DNA from: Alviniconcha marisindica
Taxonomy: Eukaryota; Mollusca; Gastropoda; Provannidae
NCBI GenBank assembly: GCA_018857735.1
Contig: JABMCL010002966.1
Coordinates: forward strand, 207,501-271,500
DNA length: 64,000 nucleotides
Direction of reading: 5' to 3'
The position numbers were made by a program, and so were the translations under genes. The first letter of the stretch is position 1; the number at the start of each line of letters is the position of its first letter. Below are positions 30,571 to 43,500 of the stretch, piece by piece. Below the pieces are notes generated by a model, which made no database searches, was not told where the DNA came from, and was given only the letters and a program-made list of their open reading frames with translations.

Positions 30571-30804
30571 GCACTTTACAACTTAAAGAAAAACATACAA
30601 TGCACAAATGCCCATAATTATACAAATCAACAATATACAAGCGTGCAAGCACTTTACAAGTTAAAGAAAAACATACAATGCACAAATGCCCATAATTATA
30701 CAAATCAACAATATACAAGCGTGCAAGCACTTTACAAGTTAAAGAAAAACATACAATGCACAAATGCCCATAATTATACAAATCAACAATATACAAGCGT
30801 GCAA
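30571..30804 (+). repeat. 78-bp tandem triplication
   Basis: Three almost identical units begin GCACTTTACAAGTTAAAGAA at 30571, 30649 and 30727. The period is a multiple of three, so accidental open frames run on both strands. The left flank (AATAATAATAGGGAACTTAC) looks like a transposon tail. Confidence 0.92.
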
Positions 30805-33800
30805 GGAAACTGAAAGGAGACTCGAAGCATCACTGGCCCCCTTGGTAGGAATGGATAGAAAAATGGACTCACAGCAGGTTTTCAGTCAAGTTTGTTGAAA
30901 ATCAAACATTTGAAAATCACGCACAAAAACGTGTTCATGAACTATGCTGTTTTGTGCCTCCTGCTTTTCATTGGTGAAGAGCAAACCAAACATAGCCCTG
31001 ACCCTAGGAGCTCAAATTCAAAGCCCCACCCCCACCCCCATGCACCTTCCTCAAAAGTAGTTCTGTTGCGTAAATGTTGATACCAAAACTACACAACTTT
31101 CCCCTATCAATCAGGCATCAAGATCCAGTTTGTTAGTCACAGAGTGGACATTAGTTTTGAATCCATGAACCAGCGTGATAGCAACCAACAGCAGCAGCAT
31201 AGTTTTGATTGTAAGATGAGGTTCCACTCAGTTTAGTTTTATACATGTCCTGTGTACTTGTATGTTTGTTTGTTCCAAAGAAGCATAGTTAGTGCCATGC
31301 TGATCTGGCACCACGTGGCAGCTTTGAGATGTGTGGGTTCATTTATTTTGTGTTTCTCTAGAAAAGAAAATAGAAAGCATGATGGTTGTGCATGAGTTAT
31401 AGCTTGAAAAAAAGTAATAGATTCTGGCAGGTCTTTGGTCTAATTAAAGAACATTTTGGAGTCCTTTTTTGTGTGTTTGTCTAAGTGCTAAAAATACGAG
31501 AACTGCATATATATACAAATATGTTTTTGGGAGAGTTAAGAGTCTGAAAAATTATATGCTTAAATGGTGGTTCTGAATTGATACAGTTTTAATATTGTTG
31601 TTAATTTTCCTTGACAGTGGACTGACTTTTTGTTTTATGACCTCTTATTTCTACCATTTGGGGATACCTGTCAATTATTCTTACTTAGGTTATAAAATAT
31701 ATTCAACTGTACCAGCTAGTAATGGAGTATATTTCAATTTGTCTCATTTCAACCTTGAAAATAGTCATTAAATTCTTAAATCATGTTCATACAGAGGGCA
31801 AGAAGATCAGATTTTTTGATTTTTTTTAAGTTAGAACAAAACAAAAGCTGAATTGTCTTCAGAATCAGTTATGTGGGATAAGAAGTGTGGAAGTGTCACT
31901 CTTTGTCTAAGAAAAGAGTTACTGATCTTTGCATACATATATCCTTTGCACAAAAGGCAACTTATATTTCAGTGACTGTGTTTGCTTTTATCACTTCCAG
32001 GTGGAACTATTTGTCTTATGTTTTCACTGCATGGGCTACCATTGATGTCATTTTACTGCTGCTGTCTTCTTGCTTGAGCTGTGTCAAGCCAGATGCCAGT
32101 CACATGTTTTAGTTTTAGTTTGGTACCACTGTTCTGCATCATTAAGCATGAATATCAATGCATGTGTAGGTTTTATTACTTCAAAAGTATTATGCTGCCA
32201 CTTCCTTGTTTGTTGTCCAGTAATTTGCTGAAATGCTTGCTTGTACTTTGATAGAATAATATTATTATTACTATCGTTATTATTATTAAAACACTGCTTA
32301 TTTTCTGGTACATGCATTGTTATTTCAAAGTAAGTTCCACTGAATTACAAAAGCTAGGTCAGGTCAGTGTGTACTGTTACATCAAAGACTATGTATTAAA
32401 TTTTCATAAACGGTCTTTTGGTTACATATGACAGTTTTGGCTACTTAGTATTTTGCTGACTCTTCGAAGCAGGGTTTAGTCTGGTAACAAATAACACCAT
32501 GAACAAGCATCAAGTGTTTGTAAGACTGGCAATATGGAGCACTGTCTGAGACCAGGAGTAGCAATGTTGGTCTCTTGACACTGTGTGCTTGAAGTGTTAA
32601 TATGAAAGGAAGAAGAAGAGACTTGATATTGCAGGATGATTCCTTATTGCCTGTGATTCAGAGACCATAGCTTGATTGTTAAGGTTGCACATCCCCAGTG
32701 CACTGGTTTAGGGTACAAGAAGACAGCACTAATGTACACTAAGATAATTCCAACAGCTGTTTTTGCTATAAAAAAATAAAATAAAAATCAGAAACAAGTT
32801 TGACTGCTAATGCTCTGAAGCAAAATCAAAACATATGAAAGGTTAAACAGAATGCAGATTTTAATAAGCTAACACAAAATCTGCATGAATGTTCAGGGTA
32901 AATTCCTTTTTCAAGCAACAAACAAATAATAAACTAACAAATGATGAAAACTGTCTACTTGTCTGGCTTCAGTTAAAGCTGGGGTCTCTTTTTCTTTTTT
33001 TAAGCCCCTTTCGCTTCTTACCCCGTCTGTGAAACAGCTAGCCCTCAGCTTTAACTGTCTGACCCGCTGGTTGTCCAAAACTATATGTTGGGCAGCATCC
33101 AAATGATCGTGGTCCTCCCAGCTTGTCCACACCTCTCCAACCCATGAAAACGGTGCAAGTCACAGCTGAAAATGTCTTCCTCACGTAACACTCGTAACAG
33201 CATTACTTATTTGTTTCTTTTTATTTTGGGTCGTCTTAATACATTTACTAGTATGCTTTTGTCATAGCTTGCAGTACTTCTTAAAAATTGGATGTGCCTA
33301 GCCTGTCTAACACAGTTGATCACTAAACCTTTTTTGATTTGTTTAGGTTTTGGTGTTGTGTATTGTATGTTAATATGTTGGGTATGCATGTGATGTCATA
33401 GATGAGGCAGTGGGATTGGCAGATGGTGGGGGGGAAGGAGTGGGGGGAATCCTTATTTGATTTAGTTTAGTTTTTTTTAAATGAGGAAAAACAAATAAGG
33501 TTTTGTCTGCTGTGGGCATTTTTTTTTTTTTTTAAAGGGGGGGGGGAGGGGGGGGAGGAGATCTTTGGTACCCTCATTTTGTTTAGTATAAAAAACAAAG
33601 AAAAACAAATGTAGCTTTGTTGAAGAGCAATTTTATGTTTAAAAAATGACTTTGCTTTAGCAAGGGGAAAAAAATCAACATCTGGTAAGCATTTACTAGG
33701 TTCTCTATGGTTATAGTGCTTCTTAGGAACATTTTGGTTGTTTTTCAAATACTATGGAAACCATTGCATGACGATGAATGTGAATTTCTTTTTTTTCTTT

Positions 33801-35295
33801 TGTTTTTTGTTGTTCTTTTGGGTAAGATTGTTTACACCTGTTCATAAAGGTACAATCTTTTGTTTCACTTAACGTGGACTATGAGTTGTAGTTTAGCAAG
33901 CATGCCTGTTTCAGTCTTTCAGTGGACGTTACTTTTGTCTGTACTAAAATCATAGCACTGGTCGTTATGCTCATGAAAAGAATTGTTTGGTTGTTTGTAC
34001 ATGTAATCTTACTGGTGTTCTCCACACATTACAAAAAAGAAAAAAGAAAAGAAGTGTACATGAAACAGAAATAAAAAGTTTGGAAAAAGCTATGGAATTC
34101 ATGTGGAAATCAGATTTCAATTGTTCAATGTTTCTTTTTCTTTCAGCCACAAAAAAGATATACACAGCTTATGTGTGAGAGAAAGTAGACAGGTGTGTTG
34201 TGGAGCATTCGTCTTGATCAAGTGTGATGCACATTGACCTTCTGAAGTCTGCAGCCTCCTTTCTTCTTCGCTATTTCTGATATTCTCTGGTGGAACCTCT
34301 GATGTTGAAATGGGCTTTCAACCAGCAACATTTGAATTGTTAGCTGAAGTAGTTTCTCCTTTATTGCTGTAGCTGAGCTGCATCCCTGAGCTGCATCACA
34401 GGTAATATGTGTGTACAGGTCAACCTCCATGTAATGCAGTGTCTGTTGGGTCAACTGTATAAAGCCCCTGTGACATATTTGACACAGTGTGAAGAATGGA
34501 TTAGTCATCGATTATGCACAGTGCCTCATGAAAGACATCCGCCTGAAAAAATGGAAAGTGAAATATTAAAAAATCAGAAAAATGAAAACTAGGTAGGTTG
34601 GTTTGTCTATGAAAGATTGATTTACACACAGTGCCAAGAAGTGCTTTGATGATGGTGGCCTCACATTCATGTGGGGTTCCATTGTCGTTGTTTTTGAAGG
34701 TGATCCATTTTATCTGAAAGCAATTTTGTATTATAATTGTGGCTTACTGATCTGCCCTCCACATGCAAAGAAAAAGCACTGGGGACATCTTGGGAATCCA
34801 GCCAAGACTTTGCACAAGATCCACATACCTCAGCCTGAAATCCTGGCAAGATTTACTCCACTGCTGACACCAGGGATTCAAGCGGCACAGGCTAGGAATG
34901 GATGATCAGCTGCTTGCCTGGGCTGGGGAAAAGCAATAGTGTCAAAACAACAGCATTTTCCCAAACAGCATAACAAAAATGGTCCAGCCATTACCCTCAG
35001 GGTTTGTTTGACATTGTGATTATCTGTTTATAACTCTTGACCATTGCTGGCAGTTTTCATGCAGTGAGAATGCAGAAGTGCAGTAGTGAATTTTTGTTGT
35101 TGTTGTTGTTGTTGGTTGTTTCGCAGTAATTTGGAAAGTGAACTTTCATTGACTGATGGGAAGATCAGTTCTGTTGTCGGCAAACAGATATAATCCCCAT
35201 CTTCAGTCACTTTTGGAAAAGTACTATACATGTATGTGTTCCTCCACTACAATTTCACATTAATGTGATCTGATTTTCAGACTGAAATGCTTGAT

Positions 35296-35590
35296 CTAAA
35301 AAGCTTCTAATCTGGCCATTGCCACCCTGAAAGTTGCTGCACTTTCAGCAATGAGGTCACTGTGTGTGGGCAGGACAAAATCAGTGTAGAAACTCCATTC
35401 TGACCGGCCTGTTCTTAAAAGCCTGAAGGGATGGGGCAGCAGTCGTATCAAAAGGTAATGTGTTCCAGCTGCCAGCATCTCTGTATTTGTACTCTGGGCA
35501 CTTTACTAACTCATTCAGGATTTCCCACAGGAAATTCAGGTTGCTTTCCATAGGAATCATCAGCTGCAACAATGTTGAGTTACCCATATT
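35296..35590 (-). mobile_element. Degenerate LINE reverse transcriptase 3' end
   Basis: Minus-strand frames read KYRDAGSWNTLPFDTTAAPS followed by LQAFK and a short tail. WNTLP ... APSLQAFK is the usual end of non-LTR ORF2 proteins. Frameshifts are present and no catalytic domain remains. Confidence 0.6.
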
Positions 35591-36639
35591 GCCAGCCAGT
35601 TAATCCTAGATTTGGTTACGTTTTTCAGATTTTGCGCAGGCAATTTTTCTCCAGTGGTATGAGCTGTTTAACCTTTGCAGGATGTTCTGGATCATGATGA
35701 CCCCATAGACACATGAAATTGCGTCAATCTCAAAAGCTATTTACACTATAACCATAAAATTTGGGAATTTCCTCATGACTGGCCTTGTGCACATGCAGGT
35801 TATTGTTAATTTGTTTACATCAAAAGATAAAGAGATAAACAAAAGTGTAGTTGAACTAATTGTAATTGAAAGCAACATACTGTCTTCATGGTACATCACA
35901 GGATGTAATAGGCCCATTAAATTTCAGAACTAAACAAAATAAAAAATAACAATTTGGCTATCACCTTGGAATTTAAAATATTCCTGAAAATTAAGTTTGT
36001 CCTTGTGCACAAGCATGCACCCCCCCCCCCCCCCCATTTGTTTACATAATAAACAAAGGCGTAATTTGAACTCCATAGTGCCTACACCATGGGACAACTC
36101 TGACCCACAATCTGTATAGAGGCCAAAATATGATTGTGTGAAAAGTATGGGTCCAAAATGACGCACAACATAGGGACTATGTAGATCAGAGGGATGTACT
36201 GTGAAGGTTAATGTGAACATGCTGGTAGCACACAGGATTTCAGTTTTTGTGTTTTTTTCTGGGGGTTTGCTTTCTTCCTTTTTTTTCCTTTTTTCTTTTT
36301 CTTTTGTCTCATCCAAAGCACCAGACACTGAATCCATCAACTTCAAAAACAGAATTATTATTCAGGATTAAAACCTGTATCCTCTTTATCTTTAGGCCAT
36401 TGTTTAAATCAGTACTAGCCTTCTGAAAGCATGTTATGTTTTATCCAAAGGGTAGGCTTGAAGAGATCAAAATCAAAGTTCTAAATTAATGATTACATTT
36501 TACAGATGCCCCACTGATTTTATACTGAATTTAAAAATCAGGTTTTGTGAGTAATGATAAGCGGGCCTGGCTGCACAAAAGAATGTTGAGCGTCCTGGCT
36601 CACATGTGGCACACCGCCGTCACTTTGAAGAGCCACCCA

Positions 36640-36898
36640 AGAACCAAACTCATAAAAGGTTAAAAGGAACACTATATGACAATACTAAACATGCACGTTT
36701 TGGGGTAAGCCCCTTTTTCAAGCAATAAAACATGTTAAACCTCGCCTTGAACACAACTGAAACTGGATAAGTACATTTTCATTTTTCATTGTTTAACTGT
36801 TGTTTTGTGGCTTGAAAAATGGGGCTTACCCCCAAAATTTGCACATTTTGTATTGTCATATCAGCATCCCTTTAACCTTTCATGTGTTTGGATCTTGC
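36640..36898. mobile_element. Fold-back element (second family)
   Basis: The left arm runs GAACCAAACTCATAAAAGGT ... TTTTGGGGTAAGCCCC; the right arm runs GGGGCTTACCCCCAAAAT ... AACCTTTCATGTGTTTGG as its inverse, around a unique centre. Partial relatives occur near 32800-32915 and 63420-63482. Confidence 0.65.
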
Positions 36899-37099
36899 TT
36901 TAGAATGTTAACATTTATCCTTGTTTCAGACTTTTTGGCACAAGGAACAAGACCATAAAGGCTTCAGATAGCTTCTACTTTCTAGGCCAGCTGTGACACC
37001 CAATGGTGTACTGTATGTGTACATCCAGTCCCACTGAGCATTACTCACAAAACTCAACTTCTAAATTCAAAATAAAATCAGTTGGCTTTCAACCTCCTC

Positions 37100-37130
<31 letters not shown>

Positions 37131-37534
37131 AGAAGAAGAAAAAAAGGTTTATTTTATTTTGGTGTCGTCTTCCTTATGGACAAAATGCATTTTGAGAAGG
37201 TTGGTTCATTTAAGTACGCAGCTGGCAGCTGTGGCAGTCCCCTGTGTTTTCTTGGTGCAGCTAAAGATCTGAACAAGCAGATTCTTTTTCTTTTTCTTGT
37301 AGCAGGTTTGCTTTTTTTCTTTCTTCTTCTTTCCTTTTCTTCGTCAGCTGAGCAAATTTCAAACCAACAGCATTAAAGCTCTGAATAGCTCAGATCAGAA
37401 TGGAGATAGTCTTTCAATTTCTAATATGTGTCTTACCTTGGCCCATGCTGAATAAAAATTCACTGCAAGATGCCTGTTTTACATATAATGATGTACATTG
37501 CGCCATCATTGTTGCCTTTGAGGGTAAGTTTCTA

Positions 37535-37535
<1 letters not shown>

Positions 37536-37580
<45 letters not shown>

Positions 37581-37595
37581 TGTGTGTGTGTGTGT
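37536..37595 (+). repeat. (TG)n microsatellite
   Basis: TG dinucleotides interrupted once by TATG. Confidence 0.9.
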
Positions 37596-40184
37596 ACTGC
37601 TTGCCCAGAAAATTTGTAAACAAAATCTGAATACAGAAGTGTCAAACCAGTTAGGAGGTTGAAAAGCAGATGGGAACCAACATATTCAATAATCTTTGTA
37701 GATACTTAGACAGTGTTTGCTGTTAAAGATGAATTACTGTTTCCTGCATGTATTTCTTTCCTAGTTTCTGTCAGTGCAGTGTGCTGCACATGTTTTAAAA
37801 CACAGCATGTTAAAGGCTTGCCTTTCTGTATATCACCCTGATATAACTGTAATGGTTGACTGGGCGTAAAACACCAAGTTACTTGCTTACTGTTGGTAAG
37901 AAACACGAACAGTAATGCTGTGTACAGAGTGCTTACAGTCGGGATTCCTACAAACTTTTCAATCTGAAATTCACCAACTTTCAGTACTTTTTCTTTCTTC
38001 TCCTCAAAATTCAAAGACCAGGTTCAATAGATCACTCACCTGTTCCACACCATGTGATTGTACAACTTTCACTTCACAGTTCAGCCATCAATGCATTGCC
38101 TTTCCATGATCATAATTTACACATAATAAGAAACAGCCAAAGTATCTGACTATCTAGCTAGTTATTCTCAAAGTCTGTCAGGCAATCACTGGCTTGTCAG
38201 TTTGAAAGAAGGCATCAAAATTCATAACCATCCAAGACCTTTTTTCTTTGTATTTTTCTCAGACTGTGAAGGCCTTGAAACTGGAGGTCATTTTCCCAAA
38301 CTTTCAAAGACCTTTGAACCCTGGTTATTTGGTGTGAAACAATGCACCAAAAAATCAATGAAGTATTTCAGTGCAGGTAAAATAGTTGAATGCAGTACGT
38401 GCCAGAAATAATCTGTTTCTATAACTTTGCTTCACCTGGGCGTGCATGAGCTGTCAGAATTCAAGCCAGGACATCTTGTGACATCATTCTGGCAAATTGG
38501 AAACAATTCGCCATGGAGGTGGTATGATGTCATAAAGGCAGCCAAAGGGTTAAAACAAACTGATGATTGTGTAAGTTGTACCAAAATTCTTATCCATTTT
38601 TTGTTTTATTCTTTAGGCAAATAGCTCTGGTAAGCATATTTGTTGGCAGTCTTCTAGTTCTAATGAACGCATGTATGTAAGTACAACTGTTGCACATCAA
38701 CTACTAGACTGTTACAGTGTTAATTGACTTTTGGGGTAATATAAAGAGCTAAGGGTAGCTGCATTTTATATATATTATGTCAGTTCTAAATGCAAAGGCT
38801 TGTGTGTGTGTGGATGTGCGTGCGTGTGTGTGTGTATGTTACATGCTTTTTCCCTGCGTGATCGATGTAAACAGCTCCACAGTTTGTAACTGCTACAAGA
38901 TCATGTGCAAGTTCTCTAATATAAGAAGATAGGACAGATGGCATGGTGGCGGGGTTAATATAAGGAGAGGAATCTGCCTATCATTTGCAGATTGTATTCT
39001 AGAAGTTTAGGAAGTGGACATCTTTTTGCAGGAAATTAAGGATTGTTGGGTTTAACTGCAACCATCCATATGGTTATGGTATGATAATTGATATATTTTA
39101 AAAGCAAAAACAAAAAACTATGTTATTAAAATGATCGGCTGGAATATTTTTGAAACTAATAGAGGACCGACTATCCTGGAGTTTTTCCTCCATCATCTTT
39201 TTAGGCAGTACTGTTGTAGGACAGTAGGAGAAGGGGCTTCTGTGAGCATGGGAATTTATCCATGTAATTTTTGTTGCTGTTGTTGAGGAAAAGCAGAAAT
39301 ATGACAATCTTGAGTTTTCTGTGTTATATCAGGTGAACTTTACCTGCCATGTGATAAGATCATATAGATATAACTACTTGAAGCAGGTGGGGCGAAAGTG
39401 AGTGATTGTATTATCACTTGATTAACAGATTTTTATTTTTTTTGACAGCTGTATGTGATGTGATCTTTGTGCCTCTGCAAATAGTTCTGTGGTGGTCAAT
39501 ACTAGGTTTGTTTCTGTTTTCTGTGAATTTTGTTTTGTTTCATTATTCAGTACCAATGACTAGTGACACTGCTAGTGACTGGGTGATCATTACTGTTTTA
39601 GTCGATATAGCCACCAGCTTAGAGCTCTAAGCTAAAGTTTAGTTCACGTAGAGCATAGGTTTGCTTTCTACCAAAATGAGTTTGTTGTTTTTTGGAGAAA
39701 AAAAATTGCTTGCCTGTACTATAGCACCGTATTGTACAGATGATATACATATACATGTGTGTATGTTTATTTTCTGTCACATTTTCTTGTTTTGGTGTAA
39801 CATAATTTGAAGAAAAAAAACTTCGAGCAAGAGGTCTTGCAAGTTGTTCTTTAAAATTCTACAGAATTTTGATTGCTCTGTGCTAAGTCACTCCATTTTG
39901 AAATATGTGCATGTATGCAGCTGTTCCCCCCCATTTCATTTGGCATCTGTACCACTACCAGCAGTTAGTTACAACTGTGTAGTTACTGGCATGATTCTGT
40001 AGTGTATTTTCATTTGTCTGCTTCTTGAATCACTTTGTTTTTTACGTATCCTTGCACTATTTGTAAAACTATTTATGATACATGACTTTGATGTGCAGAT
40101 CATGATGAGATGTGCATGTAAAAACTTGTCTTAAATGCTGCCATCATTAAAAGCGTAAAACAAGTTTTGTGCATTGCACTTGAC

Positions 40185-40500
40185 TCGTTTGTTTCATCGC
40201 ACTCATTGTTTACTTCAACACACTCATTCAGTCATTACTTACTTCAACACACTCATTATTTCATCACACTCATTTTTTACTTCAAGACACACATTGTTTG
40301 TTTCATCACACTGGTTACTTCAACACACTCATTGTTCACTTCAACACACTCATTGTTTGTTTCATCACACTCATTGTTTACTTCAAGTTTCAACACACTC
40401 ATTGTTCATTTCAACACACTCATTCAGTCATCATTTATGTCAACACACAGACATTATTTATGTCAACACACTCATTCTTTACTTATCACACTCATTGCAG
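40185..40500 (+). repeat. Short-period tandem repeat (TTCAACACACTCATT)
   Basis: Variants of ACTTCAACACACTCATTGTT and TTTCATCACACTCATT alternate with a period of about 20-26 bases. Open frames in all three phases come from the repeat, not from a gene. Confidence 0.88.
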
Positions 40501-40736
40501 GACATTCACAGAACAGTACCAGAACTTCAAGATGTGAACACCCTCTTTCCTACACTGCAAAACAGCTACTGAAAATTCTCTGTCTTCCCCTGCACAGTTG
40601 CTGACTGGAGCAGTCTGCTTGTGGAGGCCAGGATGACATATTTCCATCACTCACAGTCCCACACAGCCTGTCAATTATATTAGGCATACATATTATATAC
40701 ATTTTATAATAGTATTAGTAAGCTGTGCTGCTGGGC

Positions 40737-40960
40737 TGGAGATAGCTCAGGTTGCAAGTTTGATCCCTTTTAGGAAATGCTGGAAATTTGTTTTCCTCCA
40801 AAATGAACTTTTTTCCCTGGCTTATTTGGGTATCTGTTTCACCTCTGTGTTACCACAGTAGCATGTAAAAGACCCTGGTGGTTCTGCCAGAACACAGGTG
40901 GCAGGTTACAGCTAAACACGCATTCTTCCTCTCAGAGTGGACATAATAGTTAATACAGTT
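40737..40960 (+). mobile_element. Degenerate tRNA-derived SINE downstream of EXOSC5
   Basis: It begins GCTGGAGATAGCTCAGGTTG with a decayed box B (AAGTTTGATCCC). The body AAAGACCCTGGTGGTTCTGC and GGTGGCAGGTTACAGCTAAA matches the SINE at 5860-6338 in inverse. It lies just past the EXOSC5 stop, antisense to that gene. Confidence 0.75.
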
Positions 40961-41038
40961 GGTCACCTACACAGAGAAAGTCCTTACACAAATTAGAGCT
41001 GTTCTCTCTAGCTTGTGCAGACCACAAAGTCCAAATCC

Positions 41039-41709
41039 TTAAACAGACTTTGACAGTTTTCTCTCCAGAGATTCTCTGTAAAATCTAAAAACACTTTGGC
41101 TGGCCTCTCTGCAAAGGGCAACACACCTGTCGTACAGCTGTTGTGAAAACTTTCCCGAAGATGTCACCCCCATGATGCTTGAGTCTTTCTCACTGAACAC
41201 AAGCATCAAAGAGGCTGAAAGCTCTGCAACAGGTTGTTTTTCTTGCGGTGCCAAATTCACATTTCCGTCTCTGTCAATTACAGCCGTCACAGCGGCAACC
41301 AGAAACCTCATGCTCACGCCCGCATCTAGCAATGCCAGACAAGCAGCATTGATGCTCGTTGCCAACAACCCCCCGTCATCCTCCAGTTCTTGCAAAACAA
41401 CAGTAACTGATGACCTTGGATGCAATGACACCAAAATGGTTGCCTGGAGCAAGTCACGAACATGCCTCTCGCGGAATTTGTCAGCACAATTGGGCAAGCC
41501 CACTTTAGGTCTGAACATGACTTCCACAGTTGCCTTGTCCAGCATTTCCTTGGACATCTTGACTTCACATGGTCCATAGACAGCGGCAAGGACAGTGGTG
41601 CCACCATGGGTCAGCGATGCACTGCCGTCAGCTTGAGACAGGTCACCCAGCACACAGCTCATGGCAGCTAGGCAGGGTGTGTTTCTGCTGTTGTCATCAA
41701 CCTCCATGT
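41039..41709 (-). CDS. EXOSC5: EXOSC5 coding exon 2 (entire RNase PH fold)
   Basis: The acceptor on the minus strand is a T-rich tract ending CTGCAG at 41710. All of the RNase PH-like domain lies in this uninterrupted exon of 671 nt, ending TAA at 41041-41039. A degenerate SINE starts within about 300 nt after the stop. Confidence 0.93.
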
Positions 41710-41869
41710 CTGCAGTAAAGAAAGAAAGAAAAAAATCATATAAAACATAATATGTAACATGCATATCACACGCAGCACCATGAGGCTGTTAAATTAGGAT
41801 ATAATATTAAGTCAGCTTTTAACTATGGCACTCACGTGACTGTAGAAGTTGCAATCCACTACCAGACAT
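41039..41869 (-). CDS. EXOSC5: Exosome complex component RRP46 (EXOSC5), two coding exons
   Basis: EXOSC5/Rrp46 is one of the six RNase PH-fold subunits of the RNA exosome ring, which processes and degrades RNA in nucleus and cytoplasm. On the minus strand, exon 1 (41869-41836) reads MSGSGLQLLQS and exon 2 (41709-41039) completes the protein, 234 aa against 235 for human EXOSC5. Diagnostic blocks are DGSASLTHGGTTVLAAVYGP, VKMSKEMLDKATVEVMFRPK, LHPRSSVTVVLQ and the C-terminal SQSVFRFYRESLERKLSKS. The animal ring subunits of this type are generally considered catalytically inactive. An alternative start is the Met at 41707 in exon 2 (MEVDD). Its orientation is opposite to both neighbours. Confidence 0.94.
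41836..41869 (-). CDS. EXOSC5: EXOSC5 coding exon 1
   Basis: On the minus strand ATG (41869-41867) starts MSGSGLQLLQS, then one base of the next codon before the strong donor CAC|GTGAGT. Splicing across 126 nt makes a His codon and enters exon 2 in frame just before MEVDD. The total length then fits the family. The AUG context (TCC before, T after) is weak. Confidence 0.72.
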
Positions 41870-43500
41870 GGAACAGTTCACTGTTGACTTAGTTTTAAAT
41901 TTGAATTCAACATATACACACACATATATATATATATATATTCTACCCATCAAACCCACTCCTACCACCTACAGCCATTTGCACAAACAGAAAGCTAGGG
42001 CTCTTCCATGAGAGACCACAAAACTGCTAGGCTTTGTGCCTGTTGCAAGACTTCTAGTTCTATGACTATGGAGTCAAATTATGTGCACAGTCTACAACAA
42101 AAGACCTTTGGATGAGACTATAAACTGAGGTCCCATACATGTGTGTGGGTGTGTGTCACTGTGTGTGTGTGTGAAAAGATAATGTACATGAGTTAAAGAT
42201 TATAAGCAAAACTAAGCATGGTCACCACATGGATGGGTAAGCATTTCAGAATAGGCTTTGCACCAGCCCTGAGATTTCTCTGAGTCATATTCTGTGCAGG
42301 CTTGCTGTTATTTTGTTTTAATGGTTCTGAAAAACAAAACAAACTGTCAAACACACAAATTGCAGCACAGTGAAAGAGTGCATGTGGTTGGTATGTGTAC
42401 TGTGTGTGTATGTGTGTGAGAGTGTGTGTGTTTAGATGGGAAAGGGAGCTGGGTGTTTGCTGGGTATAGCTTTAGTAGTACAAGTAGTATGGACAGCTGT
42501 GTACCTGACCAGTTACAATGGTTGTCTGACTGGTTTCTGTGAACTATTTTCACCACACTGTAAACACCAGTTTTAAGAAAACATGGGGGGGGTGGGGGGT
42601 GTTGCGGGTGGCTGGGTGGGGGGTGGGGGTGGGGGGGCTAAGGGGGAGCAGTTGTGACTATCTGAGGATTGACACCCTTGCATGAAGGTGTCAAGGGAAG
42701 GGGCATGCACTGTCTCTTGGGGGAAAGCATTCTATTTCCAGTCCTTCACTGTTTTGGGGAAAAAAAAGGAGAACTGCCCGAGGTCAGTGTGGCAGGTGTA
42801 CTGTCAGTGGGTCCTGTTGTGTCCTCTTCTAGATCTGGTGGCCTGATGTTGCAGCTCAAGGCTCTTGACAGCAGCAAGTCTGTTGACAATCTTGTAGAAC
42901 ATACATGCCCCATACCTCTGATGTTTCACTCTTTCCTCCCCTGTATTCTCTGACTGAAACCTTCCCTACGGCTATTTCTTCAGCCCCTTCACTCAGGTCA
43001 TTTGACAGAGCTCATGAGATGTGTCCAAGTAGCGGTGGCTGTCCTGGGTTTCCCATCCCTAATACTTAGTAAGAGTCATTATGGTCTCTGTGAATGTAGG
43101 CTAAAGCAACAGTAAACTTGAACGAGTCTTTCCAGAGCCGACTAAGCCGTAGTCTTCGCAACTTGCAGGAGGTAAGTAACTTGGTGTTTTACGCCCAGTC
43201 AATTGTCCCATGTATTAATGTTAGGTTTTCTGTCTTATTTATAATTCTTCTGAAATAATACCCAAGGCAGGTGACTGACCATGACCATCTTCAGACACAC
43301 ATCGCTGTGACAGAGCCCAGACCTTAACAGGAAGAAAGAAAAACCTGCAAAGGGAGATATTAATATCAATGATCCTTAAGAAAGAGAGAATTTACCTTTG
43401 CCCAAACAGAAAGTAGCTTGTGCACTTGGCTGTCGGAGATCAATCTCCCTCACAAAGAACGATTTAAAATTCTACGTCTACAGTGGTGTATTAGTTTGTA
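41870..43500. other. Region between the divergent EXOSC5 and DDX17 genes
   Basis: It holds (TA)n next to the EXOSC5 start (about 41919-41941), TG-rich tracts near 42140-42170 and 42400-42430, poly-G runs at about 42585-42645, an isolated exon-like block at 43100-43171 and a dispersed repeat tail at about 43172-43205. No other gene is recognised. Confidence 0.5.
43100..43171 (+). other. Isolated exon-like block of unknown identity
   Basis: AG precedes 43100, and GTAAGT follows 43171. The 24 codons between are open and read AKATVNLNESFQSRLSRSLR then NLQE. I do not recognise the sequence. The donor belongs to a dispersed repeat (GTAAGTAACTTGGTGTTTTA). It could be chance or a SINE-assisted exon. 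Confidence 0.25.

Noticed and set aside
40167..40604. 145-residue frame rich in Thr, His and Ser
   Set aside because: It is the accidental translation of short tandem repeats; all three forward phases are open.
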